Counted from the stretch's first letter, positions 1 through 7,823 are shown. The stretch: DNA of 12,233 nt from Candidatus Zixiibacteriota bacterium (GCA_029932795.1 JAOZPL010000026.1:1-12233), one strand, 5' to 3'. Translations and numbers: made by a program. Notes: a model not told the origin generated them from the sequence alone.

Positions 1-826
1 GCCAGTTGTGTCCCAATGGTTCGGGCATCACTGCCGAAAGGCCGTCTGCTTGATTGTTATTCCCGATATACAGGTTGATTCCTGCCTGAGAGGCGATAAG
101 CACGGGATCATCAGCGACAACCAGGTTGCGTACAAAGACCGGTGCGATTGGAATCGCAACTGCAATCAGGAGAACAATCGCCTGCCGTGCGACAAATGTT
201 AGTTTCCCTCGCTGCCATAGGATGAGAAGGAGTATGACCGGGACGATAACCAGAGCGGTCGGACGAGTGATTGCAGCCAGACCGGTAAAAAATCCGGCGG
301 CGGTTAGTTCACTGGTGGCCCGACTCTGAAGCCAGCCGACTAATTTGTATAGCGATACCTGCAGGAGCAGCGTAAAGAGGGGGTCAAGCAGTAACTCCGC
401 CTCGAAATAGATTGCCACAGGGTAAACGGCTTGTATAAGGGCAGCCGTCAAACCGATTTTCCGGTTGCAGATCCTCGTTCCCAGCAGGAACGTCATGAGG
501 ACGGTTACAAGACCAATGGCGGTTCCGAAGAGTCGCGCCACCAGTATATTCGGACCGAAGATGGCATACGGGATGGCCAGACAGAAAACATAGAATGGTG
601 CCCGAAAATAGGTGGTGTCCCCGAAGTAATTGCCGTCAGCAATGTCTTGTGCCCAGTGGTGATGGTAGAAATTGTCTACCGTTAACTGATCCCATTCCGG
701 AATACCCTGATATTCATGCAGATAGACTACCCTGATGACAGCAGACAGCAGGAGTACGGCAATGAGAGCCAGGTTTGCTCGGGAAAGCTGTTTTCGACCT
801 GGCATCATGGCTACGAATATAATCAT
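1..826 (-). CDS. GT39/ArnT-like membrane glycosyltransferase, N-terminal part (3' end beyond window)
   Basis: The minus strand is open without a stop from 826 to the window edge, giving 275 residues of a hydrophobic protein. Family features visible: a first membrane helix at about 17-35; an acidic, aromatic first loop (EWDQLTVDNFYHHHW, about 44-58) then RAPFY at 75-79; FEAELLLDPLF at about 141-151; GLAAITRPTALV at about 182-193; and GINLYIGNNNQADG at about 249-262. This order is that of PMT_2/GT39 enzymes (ArnT, dolichyl-phosphate-mannose transferases), which move a sugar from a polyprenyl-phosphate donor onto lipid A, protein or another acceptor outside the inner membrane. In the family the acidic first-loop residues are catalytic. 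Substrate cannot be told. Start 826 follows a weak GGAA; in-frame ATGs at 808 and 805 are alternatives. The gene diverges from the protease gene. Small + strand ORFs across 8-992 are its shadows. Confidence 0.86.
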   Translation of the reverse strand, partial: MIIFVAMMPGRKQLSRANLALIAVLLLSAVIRVVYLHEYQGIPEWDQLTVDNFYHHHWAQDIADGNYFGDTTYFRAPFYVFCLAIPYAIFGPNILVARLFGTAIGLVTVLMTFLLGTRICNRKIGLTAALIQAVYPVAIYFEAELLLDPLFTLLLQVSLYKLVGWLQSRATSELTAAGFFTGLAAITRPTALVIVPVILLLILWQRGKLTFVARQAIVLLIAVAIPIAPVFVRNLVVADDPVLIASQAGINLYIGNNNQADGLSAVMPEPLGHNW

Positions 827-1085
827 GGATTTCCAAAAAATCTGCAAAAACTGCAGGCCGGATCATGGTAGGCAGAACCAATCACCTGTATGCACCTGGT
901 TTTATACTCGTCATGTAACCGCTTTTCATCTGACGGTTCTGGGCCGGAGTGCTAACTCGATGAGGAATAACGGTATGCTGGAACAGATGTAACCACACCT
1001 GCATCCGTCTGCGCATGTTTTCAACTCTCCGGGGGCGGCATAACCTTTGCTCTGAGGGTATCTGCACGGTACAGAAGGAGAGAAA
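827..1085. other. Divergent intergenic region
   Basis: These 259 bases separate the minus-strand glycosyltransferase from the plus-strand subtilase, so they should hold both promoters. I found no convincing -35/-10 pair on either strand: TATACT at 903-908 (+) and TATAAA (minus strand, 901-906) are -10-like but have no good -35 at the right distance. A small 5-bp inverted repeat CTGCA/TGCAG lies at 842-856. No credible gene is seen; short ORFs here lack family features and ribosome sites. Confidence 0.6.
1075..1080 (+). promoter_or_regulatory. Ribosome binding site of the S8 protease gene
   Basis: AAGGAG lies 5 bases before the ATG at 1086. It is a near-perfect Shine-Dalgarno match, the strongest in the window, and it fixes the protease start; the signal peptide begins directly after it. 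Confidence 0.85.
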
Positions 1086-3968
1086 ATGAACTCATGGCTG
1101 GCAAAACTTGCTCTGGCAACGATGTTTGCCCTGGCTGCTCCTCTATCTCAGGTCAGTGTAGCTTCTGATACAGATTATTCGGGCAACAACGACAGCCTCG
1201 TCTCGGTCGTGATCTTCCTTGAAAACGAAACGGCTCGAGAAAAGCTGTCCGTGATCAGACAGCAACAGGAACTGACGCGCCCCGAGAGGATCATCAGAGT
1301 TACGAGACAGCTAAAGTCGTTAAGAGTACGTGGAGCCGATGAAGTTACCGACTTCCTGGACCATAACTCTCGCTCGACGGTCATCAGGCACTGGATCGTG
1401 CCGGCATATACCGCTACCCTGACCGTTGCTGATCTGCGGAAGCTGGCTTTTTTCGAGGGGGTCAGTCGTATTGTCCCCAATGTGCAGATTGAAGCAGTTA
1501 CACCGGTGGATGTCTCCAGGGCGTCGTCGTTGTCGACATCGGTATCGAGTGAGCTCCAGTTTCTCGGGGTGCCATCGCTCTGGGCGCGTGGTCTCACCGG
1601 CCGCGGACGTCTTGTTTGTTCCTTTGATACCGGCGTTGAGCAGTCTCATCCGGCGCTGTCCACTAAGTGGCGGGGGAACCATTGCCCGCTGTCAGCCGCC
1701 TGGTTCTCCAAGGTGCAGCCGAATGTTCTGCCATACGACAATAAAGGCCATGGTACCCATACAATGGGTATTATGGTTGGCTCCACGACGGCCGACACCT
1801 TTGGAGTTGCGCCTGACGCTGAATGGATCACAGCCGGCGTGATCGACCAGGGACGGTCGCTGTCTCTTACCATTTCAGACATCATCGAGGCTTTCCAATG
1901 GGCTCTTAATCCTGACGGCGATGAAGGTACAACGGACGACGTGCCTGACGTCATTCTTAATAGCTGGGGGATTCCGGCCGGTGTCTTCAGCCCGTGTGAT
2001 CAAACGTTCTGGGCGGTTATCGATAATGTTGAGGCTGCCGGTATCGCCACTGTTTTTGCCGCAGGCAACGAAGGTCCCGATCCCAAGACAATCCGCAATC
2101 CTGCCGACCGCAGTACCAGTCCGGTAAACTCGTTTGCGGTTGGCTCCGTGGATAACAGCGGCGTGATCGCCAGCTTCTCCAGTCGCGGGCCTGCCAGTTG
2201 TGACACGACCCAGATCAAGCCGGAGGTTGTTGCGCCTGGTGTTTCGGTGCGTTCCTCTACCAAGAATGGCGATTATGCTTATATGAGCGGGACCTCCATG
2301 TCAGCACCGTTCATCGCTGGTCTTGTTGCGCTCTGCCGTCAGTACAATCCGAACGCCACTGTCGAGCAGATAAAAGACGCCTTGATACAGTCGGCGACAG
2401 ACCTTGGTCCAACCGGCGAGGACAATGCCTACGGCCACGGTGTTGTGGATGCCTCCCGACTGCTCGACTATCTTCCCGAACCAATCGCCCCCCAGTTTAT
2501 CGTTTGGGGAACAATCATCTCGGATGATGGTGTTGCTTGCCCCGGTGAGTCCTTCGGGTTGCAGATAGTGTTGACCAATGCCGCTGCCAACGTGGAGTCA
2601 ATCAACGGGCGACTGGCTACGATCTCAACCTCTGTCACGATTACCTCGGATAAGGCCGGTTTTTTCTTCGGTGATGGCGGCACCACCGCGATCAATGCTG
2701 TTCCCTATGAGATGGCGCTGGATTCGCACCTTGTTCACGGTGAAACCATTCCTCTTGTTCTCTACCTGGAAGACTCCCTGGGCAGGTTCAGCGACACCCT
2801 TGATGTCATACTCCTGGTCGGCTACCCGGCGCCCGGTCTGACTGGTGAGCACAGTTCCAGCCTGATCAGTTTTACTGTTTCCGATTTCGGACAGTACGGT
2901 TTTGCTCCCGGCTCGATATACAATTTGGGGGGGGATGGATTCCGTTACAGCAATGGCGGAAGCAACCTGCTTTACGAGGCAGGTATTGTAATCGGGCGAA
3001 ATACTCTGCAACTCGCCAGCGCAGTTCGTGGAGAATCGGGAGCTCTCAGGCCATCAGACTTCACACCCCTACAGGACCTGACCGTCGGCTGGATTGACAG
3101 CCGGCAGGGATTCCACCGGCAAGCGAAGTTCGCCGATACTTACTCGGAGATACCGATTCCGGTAACGATCAGCCAGGAGTCAATCGACTTTGGCGGTGTC
3201 GACAATGAAGGTCTCGTCATCCTGGAATACTCTATCCTCAATCCCAGCGCCGGCATACTTACAGATCTGTATCTCGGGTTCATGGCAGATTTTGATTTGA
3301 GCGCTGATAGTGATACCATCGTTTATGATGCAGATATCAGCCTGATATACCAGAGAGGAGGCGCAGGCCCCCTGGTTGGTCTGGTCGGCTTGAAGAACGT
3401 GACGTCGTTTGTGAGTCTTGAGAACGAAACATCGAAATCTGGGTTCAGCAACAGCGAACTGTATGCGTTGATCTCATCTGAGACCATAAGTGTGGATTCT
3501 ACCCTGACAGGTGATCTGATGTTTCTGGCGGCATCTGGTGCTTTCACGCTGATGCCCTCCGATTCAACCGAAGTGGCTTACGCTCTTATTGCAGGGGCGG
3601 ATCTGGGGGAACTGTATGACAACGCCCGGCGCGCCAGGCAGCATTATGACGTAATTACATGTATCGAGGAGACGGATAACAGTCTTCCTCGGGGTTATGT
3701 ACTGAGTCAGAATTATCCCAATCCTTTCAATCCGACCACAAGTATATCGTTCACGCTCCCTTCAGCAGGGGAGGTCGGCCTGGAAGTTTACAACGTGCTC
3801 GGGCAGACGGTTCGACAGCTTCAGTCGGGATATCTTCCCGCCGGAAGGCATATAATCGAGTGGAACGCAAGAGATGATAACGACGAGCAGGTTGCCAGCG
3901 GTGTATACTTTTATCGGTTGAAAACCGCCGGTTTCTCGCAGACAAAGAAGATGGTGCTTTTGAAATAG
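1086..3968 (+). CDS. Secreted S8 (subtilisin-like) serine protease with C-terminal type IX-style sorting domain
   Basis: A 960-residue exported subtilase. Order of parts: signal peptide (about 1-27, cleavage near SVA-SD); I9-like propeptide (about 38-138); S8 catalytic domain (about 160-465); a long region of beta-sandwich character (about 468-865); C-terminal sorting domain (about 868-960). All active-site elements are present: D181 in FDTG, H222 in HGTH, oxyanion N328 in AAGNEG and S404 in GTSMSAP, so it should be active. The C-terminal domain carries NYPNPFNPTT (from 876), a GVYFYRL motif and ends KMVLLK, as in TIGR04183/FlgD-Ig-like domains that direct outer-membrane export and surface anchoring or release. 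The target protein is unknown. The start is set by AAGGAG. Only 70 bases separate it from the next protease gene, with no terminator between, so co-transcription is likely. An 8-G run lies inside at 2927-2934. Confidence 0.97.
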   Translation: MNSWLAKLALATMFALAAPLSQVSVASDTDYSGNNDSLVSVVIFLENETAREKLSVIRQQQELTRPERIIRVTRQLKSLRVRGADEVTDFLDHNSRSTVIRHWIVPAYTATLTVADLRKLAFFEGVSRIVPNVQIEAVTPVDVSRASSLSTSVSSELQFLGVPSLWARGLTGRGRLVCSFDTGVEQSHPALSTKWRGNHCPLSAAWFSKVQPNVLPYDNKGHGTHTMGIMVGSTTADTFGVAPDAEWITAGVIDQGRSLSLTISDIIEAFQWALNPDGDEGTTDDVPDVILNSWGIPAGVFSPCDQTFWAVIDNVEAAGIATVFAAGNEGPDPKTIRNPADRSTSPVNSFAVGSVDNSGVIASFSSRGPASCDTTQIKPEVVAPGVSVRSSTKNGDYAYMSGTSMSAPFIAGLVALCRQYNPNATVEQIKDALIQSATDLGPTGEDNAYGHGVVDASRLLDYLPEPIAPQFIVWGTIISDDGVACPGESFGLQIVLTNAAANVESINGRLATISTSVTITSDKAGFFFGDGGTTAINAVPYEMALDSHLVHGETIPLVLYLEDSLGRFSDTLDVILLVGYPAPGLTGEHSSSLISFTVSDFGQYGFAPGSIYNLGGDGFRYSNGGSNLLYEAGIVIGRNTLQLASAVRGESGALRPSDFTPLQDLTVGWIDSRQGFHRQAKFADTYSEIPIPVTISQESIDFGGVDNEGLVILEYSILNPSAGILTDLYLGFMADFDLSADSDTIVYDADISLIYQRGGAGPLVGLVGLKNVTSFVSLENETSKSGFSNSELYALISSETISVDSTLTGDLMFLAASGAFTLMPSDSTEVAYALIAGADLGELYDNARRARQHYDVITCIEETDNSLPRGYVLSQNYPNPFNPTTSISFTLPSAGEVGLEVYNVLGQTVRQLQSGYLPAGRHIIEWNARDDNDEQVASGVYFYRLKTAGFSQTKKMVLLK
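3708..3740 (+). repeat. Coding repeat copy 1: sorting-domain core (QNYPNPFNPTT) in the S8 protease
   Basis: These 33 bases match 6568-6600 at 28 positions, and all five differences are at third codon positions, apart from the last codon's wobble keeping the same amino acid as well. The repeat comes from the shared C-terminal sorting domain, conserved at the protein level and not a recent DNA copy. Confidence 0.85.
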
Positions 3969-4038
3969 ACGTGCACAGGTTATATTTTGAGTGTGTGGTG
4001 TGTTCGCGCATCGCTGATGAGGGAAAGGCAATAATCAA

Positions 4039-6843
4039 ATGTGCTGTAATATCCTTAAGCCAAGAGTATCGGTACTGGTGTTTGTCGTCGTGATAATATC
4101 TGCGCTCGCGGCTGCCAGCGTGGTGGCCATGCCACCGACAGGTGAAGCTGTGGAGAAATGGAAGGCGGAAGGCGTCTGGGAAGAGAAGGTAGCGAACTGG
4201 AAAGCCTTCAAAGAGGCCGGCGGTTCCGCTCCCTCGGAAAACTCACCACTGATTGCCTTGCGGTCAAATCGCAGCGTGGCGCTGGCCGGTACCAGCGTGG
4301 ACACTATCAACGTCGTCGTCATCCTCGTGGACTTCGCAGACTACAGGTATGATGATACCTGGTACATGGGCGGATCCCTTGGCAAGGTAGCCGCGCAGCC
4401 CGGACAGTTTCGGACACTGCTTTTCTCACGACAGGACACTGATTCGGTGTTTAATCCCACGGGATCCATGACGGAGTTCTACCTTGAGAACTCCTATGAC
4501 AAAGTGCTCATCCGCGGGGATGTGTTCGGTTGGTACACCATGTCTAAAAACTACTCGTGGTATGTAGGCGCCGATGATGGTTGGACCAGGGGACGTACGC
4601 TGGCCTATGACGCGGTTGAGGCTGCGGATGCGGATGTCAATTTCGCGCTGTATACGAACGGTGACAACCACGTCGATGGAGTCATTGTTGTTCACGCCGG
4701 GCCGGGGGCGGAAACGTACGAGTATGGAATCTGGTCGCACGAGGGTACTATGAACCCTAGTACGCGCGACGGTGTTTATTTGTCATCATACACCATGAAT
4801 CCGGAGGAATTCTTTTACGGCATTTCTACGATTGGTGTGTTCTGTCACGAATACGGTCATATTCTGGGCTGTCCTGACCTGTATGATATCAGCGGCCGTG
4901 GTGCCGGGATTGGCTTCTGGTCGCTGATGGGTGCCGGGAGTTGGAACGGGTTACCGGGCGGTTCACGCCCGGCCCACTTCGACGCCTATTGCAAGACCTT
5001 CTGCACCGGTTTCGTGGATGCCATTTGGTTGGAAGACAACCTTTCGCAGGCGCCGCTCCCACAGGTTGAGGACAGCGCCGTCATATACGCTCTTGGGCAA
5101 GTTCCCGGACAGGCAACGAGTGATTACTGGCTCGTGGAAAATCGCCAGAGAGTCGGTTTCGATGATGGCCTTCCCGGTGCGGGTCTCTGCATTTACCATG
5201 TCGATCGGTATTACCATGTCCAGGATGATCCGGCCAGGTATTACGTTGGTCTGGAACAGGCGGATGGCCGGGATGACCTGGGGAACAACAATAACGGCGG
5301 TGATGGTGGTGATCCCTGGCCCGGGTCGACCGGCAATCATAACTTCCATACTTTCTCCGTGCCCAATTCGCTTACCAACGACGACTCAGTGTCCCAGGTC
5401 GGTGTCTGGAACATCTCGTATTCAGGGCCTATGATGTACGCCGATCTTGATGTGACGTATTCGCGACCGTATGTCGTCTTTGCGGATAAGGATTCCATCG
5501 AGTTCGATGACGCAGCACCGGGTGGAAACGGAAACGGCCTGCCCGAGGCCGGGGAGACGGTTGAAGTCTTTTTTGAGATAAAAAACAAGATGCGCATGGT
5601 GTTCTCGCCCACTTTTAGGCTGTCGGTCGACGCTTCTGATGTCGATTTTATCCAGAATGACGTGCCGTTAAAATCATCAGTGCTCAACCCGCTCTATGAT
5701 AATGGCAACGACCTGCCGATCATCTTCTCGCTGCCGGGTGATTTCGAATCTACTAACGCCATCTTTACGCTTACCATAACCATGGATTCCCTCATGAATT
5801 CCGGCGACAGCGTCTTCGTGGATACGCTGACCTTTGAGATGACGCTTGGTCGGACGCAGGTCCTGGTGGTCGATGATGACAATGGAGATTTGTATGAGAA
5901 TCGTTATATGACCACCCTTGATTCTCTCAGGATTCCTTATGAAATGTGGAACAAGTCCTCCGGTTCGCCATCTGGTGCCGACCTCGCCCCGTTCAGGACG
6001 GTTATCTGGTTTACCGGAATGGACCTGGGTATCGGGGGCACACTTACCACCGATGATATCGCGGCGCTCAAGGAACATCTTGATGATGGTGGTAATCTGT
6101 TCCTGAGCAGCATGACGGCTCCCACGCAGCTTCAGGCTCTTGATTCCGTCTTCATGGCTGACTATCTGCATGCCAACCTGGACAGTACGAACGTGTATGG
6201 CTTTTCGTTCATCGGGATCGACGGTAACGAAGTGATGGATGATGCTTCTTTCTCGTATTACGGCAATATGCCGTATCCATTTCACAACATCCTTCAACCG
6301 GTCGGCGGCGGTCAGGCGGCTTTTTATCTCGCCGATGACAGGGGCTTAGGCAATTACGGTATCATCGGCGTCACGTATAACGGCAACTTCCGCACTGTCT
6401 TTGACGCTTTCGGCTTTGAGTTCCTGAGTGTTGGTCATGAATACCACGGTTTCAAGCATCGGGATTCTCTCATGAGGCGGGTGCTCAACTTCTTCAAGGG
6501 AGGAGCGGCCGTGTCGGTCAGTGATGAGGATCCCCAGACATTGCTTCCTCGCAGTTTCACGCTGCAGCAGAACTATCCCAACCCCTTCAACCCGACCACT
6601 ACTATCTCATATACAGTGGGTGACGGGACTATCAAAGAACCTGGCCGGGTCAGGTTAACGGTCTATAACATGCTTGGCCGCGAAGTCGTGACACTGGTTA
6701 ACCGGGTCCAGCCTCCGGGGACTTACACCGTCACCTGGGACGGCACCACTGGTTCCGGCCGGAAAGTCGCCTCCGGTATATATCTTTACCGGCTTGAGAG
6801 TGGGGAGGAGAGCAGTACGAGAAAGATGGTTTTACTCAAATAG
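4039..6843 (+). CDS. Secreted M6-family (immune inhibitor A type) zinc metalloprotease with GATase-like and C-terminal sorting domains
   Basis: A 934-residue exported metalloprotease. A hydrophobic signal segment (about 10-30) follows an unusual MCC start. The catalytic region is about 85-470: VVHAGPGAE and IWSH precede the zinc site HEYGHILGCPD, where H270 and H274 bind zinc, E271 is the general base and D280 completes the HExxHxxGxxD form; FWSLMGAGSWNG supplies the Met-turn (M297). M6 enzymes of this kind cleave extracellular proteins. A beta-rich segment follows, then at about 608-820 a domain opening VLVVDDDNGD that looks like a class I glutamine-amidotransferase/DUF4350-type fold; I see no clear Cys-His-Glu triad there. 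The C-terminal 100 residues repeat the sorting domain of the upstream subtilase (NYPNPFNPTT at 845, GIYLYRL, final KMVLLK). GGAAAGG about 10 bases upstream of the ATG may serve as the ribosome site. Transcription should end at the hairpin at 6870. Confidence 0.96.
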   Translation: MCCNILKPRVSVLVFVVVIISALAAASVVAMPPTGEAVEKWKAEGVWEEKVANWKAFKEAGGSAPSENSPLIALRSNRSVALAGTSVDTINVVVILVDFADYRYDDTWYMGGSLGKVAAQPGQFRTLLFSRQDTDSVFNPTGSMTEFYLENSYDKVLIRGDVFGWYTMSKNYSWYVGADDGWTRGRTLAYDAVEAADADVNFALYTNGDNHVDGVIVVHAGPGAETYEYGIWSHEGTMNPSTRDGVYLSSYTMNPEEFFYGISTIGVFCHEYGHILGCPDLYDISGRGAGIGFWSLMGAGSWNGLPGGSRPAHFDAYCKTFCTGFVDAIWLEDNLSQAPLPQVEDSAVIYALGQVPGQATSDYWLVENRQRVGFDDGLPGAGLCIYHVDRYYHVQDDPARYYVGLEQADGRDDLGNNNNGGDGGDPWPGSTGNHNFHTFSVPNSLTNDDSVSQVGVWNISYSGPMMYADLDVTYSRPYVVFADKDSIEFDDAAPGGNGNGLPEAGETVEVFFEIKNKMRMVFSPTFRLSVDASDVDFIQNDVPLKSSVLNPLYDNGNDLPIIFSLPGDFESTNAIFTLTITMDSLMNSGDSVFVDTLTFEMTLGRTQVLVVDDDNGDLYENRYMTTLDSLRIPYEMWNKSSGSPSGADLAPFRTVIWFTGMDLGIGGTLTTDDIAALKEHLDDGGNLFLSSMTAPTQLQALDSVFMADYLHANLDSTNVYGFSFIGIDGNEVMDDASFSYYGNMPYPFHNILQPVGGGQAAFYLADDRGLGNYGIIGVTYNGNFRTVFDAFGFEFLSVGHEYHGFKHRDSLMRRVLNFFKGGAAVSVSDEDPQTLLPRSFTLQQNYPNPFNPTTTISYTVGDGTIKEPGRVRLTVYNMLGREVVTLVNRVQPPGTYTVTWDGTTGSGRKVASGIYLYRLESGEESSTRKMVLLK
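6568..6600 (+). repeat. Coding repeat copy 2: sorting-domain core in the M6 protease
   Basis: Second copy of the sorting-domain core, aligned to 3708-3740. Both genes also end with KMVLLK and carry VASGVYFYRL / VASGIYLYRL at matching distances from the end. Confidence 0.85.
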
Positions 6844-6869
6844 CCTCTCTGTACTTCTGTACTGTGTTT

Positions 6870-6900
6870 GGGCTGTCCGCTTCGGGCAGCCCTTTTTGTT
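6870..6900 (+). terminator. Rho-independent terminator of the protease unit
   Basis: GGGCTGTCCG (6870-6879) pairs with CGGGCAGCCC (6883-6892) across a CTT loop: ten base pairs with one G-T wobble, followed by TTTTTGTT. It begins 26 bases after the metalloprotease stop and isolates the protease genes from the iron operon. There is no matching A-tract on the left, so it acts on + transcripts only. Confidence 0.93.
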
Positions 6901-6953
6901 ATCTGACAATAAGATAGCTCTCAGGGTAAAGCAGAGAATCTATCCGAAACCAC

Positions 6954-6980
6954 TTGACTTTTTTGGAAAATTGCTGTAAT
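6954..6980 (+). promoter_or_regulatory. Putative sigma70-type promoter of the fur-feo operon
   Basis: TTGACT (6954-6959) and TGTAAT (6975-6980) are separated by 15 bases. TG at 6972-6973 one base before the -10 gives an extended -10 (TGnTGTAAT), which can compensate for the short spacer. Predicted transcription start is near 6987, about 47 bases before the likely GTG start. This is motif reading only. Confidence 0.5.
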
Positions 6981-6986
6981 TGAAAT

Positions 6987-7001
6987 TGAAAACCGATTTC
7001 A
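6987..7001 (+). promoter_or_regulatory. Candidate Fur box (7-1-7 palindrome) at the operon start
   Basis: TGAAAACCGATTTCA is a 15-base imperfect palindrome with 6 of 7 mirrored pairs, built like the 7-1-7 Fur site TGATAATnATTATCA (TGA..A at the left, TCA at the right; 9 of 14 defined positions match). It lies right at the predicted transcription start, where a bound repressor would block initiation. The next gene encodes a Fur-family protein and the following ones import Fe(II), so autorepression under iron is the natural reading. The binding itself is inferred. Confidence 0.5.
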
Positions 7002-7033
7002 TTTGACCGATATTGACAGTAGGAACGTATAAA

Positions 7034-7474
7034 GTGCGAGAGTTTCTAAGAACCAGAGGATTCAAAATGACCCCGCAACGGGAGATGATCTTCCGTGCCT
7101 TCTTCGAGCTGGGCGAGCATGTTACGGTTGCAGAATTGTATCGGAAGGTCTGTGAGAAGAATCCGGCAGTGGGGTATAGCACAGTCTGGCGAAACCTGAA
7201 GTTGATCTGCAAGGTGGGACTGGCCGAGGAGGTGAACCTCGGTGACGGTGTAACCCGGTATGATCGCATCACCCGCCAGCCTCACGGGCATCTCTACTGT
7301 CTGCAATGCAAGAAACTGACTGAGTTCGAGATGAACAGCATCACGGACTTGCTTGATCTGGCAGCCAAGCAGTATGATTTCGCGGTTGAGGGAGTCAAGG
7401 TCGAGATAAGCGGTTACTGTAGATCGTGCCGGAAGATGAATGAGAGACTGGCAAAAGATGGAAGAACAAACTAG
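7034..7474 (+). CDS. Fur-family metal-responsive transcriptional regulator
   Basis: A 146-residue protein of normal Fur length. The N-terminal winged helix opens LRTRGFKMTPQR (residues 5-16) and contains the recognition segment GYSTVWRNLKLI (47-58) and the wing end TRYD. The dimerisation/metal part has HGHLYCLQC (84-92), EFE at 97-99 and GYCRSCR near 127-133. C89/C92 with C129/C132 form the usual structural zinc site, and H84/H86 with acidic residues nearby are candidates for the sensing site. Subtype (Fur, PerR, Zur) cannot be proved from sequence, but it is the first gene of a feo operon with a Fur-box-like operator, so iron sensing is likely. I prefer GTG 7034, preceded by AGGA at 7021-7024; TTG at 7013 would add seven residues but has no ribosome site. 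Its 3' end overlaps feoA. Confidence 0.92.
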   Translation: MREFLRTRGFKMTPQREMIFRAFFELGEHVTVAELYRKVCEKNPAVGYSTVWRNLKLICKVGLAEEVNLGDGVTRYDRITRQPHGHLYCLQCKKLTEFEMNSITDLLDLAAKQYDFAVEGVKVEISGYCRSCRKMNERLAKDGRTN

Positions 7475-7802
7475 CTGGTGGTCGCGACATCGGCGACGCT
7501 GGTCCAGACGTCACCGGCATCGTCACGGTGCACATATGTCGGGAGGCCGTGGCGGTGGCCGTCATGGTATGACGACCTTTCTGGATCGAATGTACCCGGG
7601 ACAGAAAGGACGGGTTATCGGATATGTTGATGACTCTCCGGTCGTTCGCCGGCTGACCGAGCTTGGTCTTATCCCGGGACGCGAGATCATCTATCTTAGA
7701 AACGCACCTCTCCAGGATCCGCTTCAGATTCAGGTAGGCGCCAGTTGTCTGTCACTTCGGCGCAGCGAAGCTTCCCTGGTCGCAGTCGAGTTGGAAGAGT
7801 AA
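7440..7802 (+). CDS. feoA: FeoA, ferrous iron transport accessory protein, with Arg/His-rich N-terminal extension
   Basis: Residues 44-120 form a complete FeoA domain (SH3-like, about 75 residues): PGQKGRVIGYV, VVRRLTELGLIPGREIIYL, NAPLQDPLQIQV and a final SLRRSEASLVAVELEE. FeoA is a small cytoplasmic protein thought to bind FeoB and modulate Fe(II) uptake. Ahead of it is an unusual tail (about 15-43) with ten Arg and six His plus Gly-rich turns, which FeoA normally lacks. ATG 7440 overlaps the regulator gene by 35 bases and has GGAAG just upstream; ATG 7458 keeps the tail, while ATG 7569 would give a bare FeoA domain but has no ribosome site at normal distance. The overlap suggests translational coupling. 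The FeoA domain call is firm; the exact start is not. Confidence 0.92.
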   Translation: MRDWQKMEEQTSWWSRHRRRWSRRHRHRHGAHMSGGRGGGRHGMTTFLDRMYPGQKGRVIGYVDDSPVVRRLTELGLIPGREIIYLRNAPLQDPLQIQVGASCLSLRRSEASLVAVELEE

Positions 7803-7823
7803 GCTGCTACTGGCTGTTCCCCG

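Noticed and set aside
8..992. Several short + strand open frames (for example 126-329, 431-685, 735-992)
   Set aside because: They are mostly shadows of the minus-strand glycosyltransferase; their translations are low-information and lack start signals.
882..1067. 61-residue minus-strand open frame in the intergenic region
   Set aside because: No ribosome site and no family features; it sits in the probable divergent promoter region.
4039..4050. MCC start of the M6 protease considered as a lipobox
   Set aside because: The cysteines precede the hydrophobic segment, so they cannot be a signal peptidase II site.
5677..6297. 206-residue antisense open frame inside the M6 protease
   Set aside because: It is a shadow of a well-supported gene, with no recognisable family and no ribosome site or promoter.
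6870..6900. Terminator considered as bidirectional
   Set aside because: There is no A-rich tract on the left flank, and no gene converges from the right.
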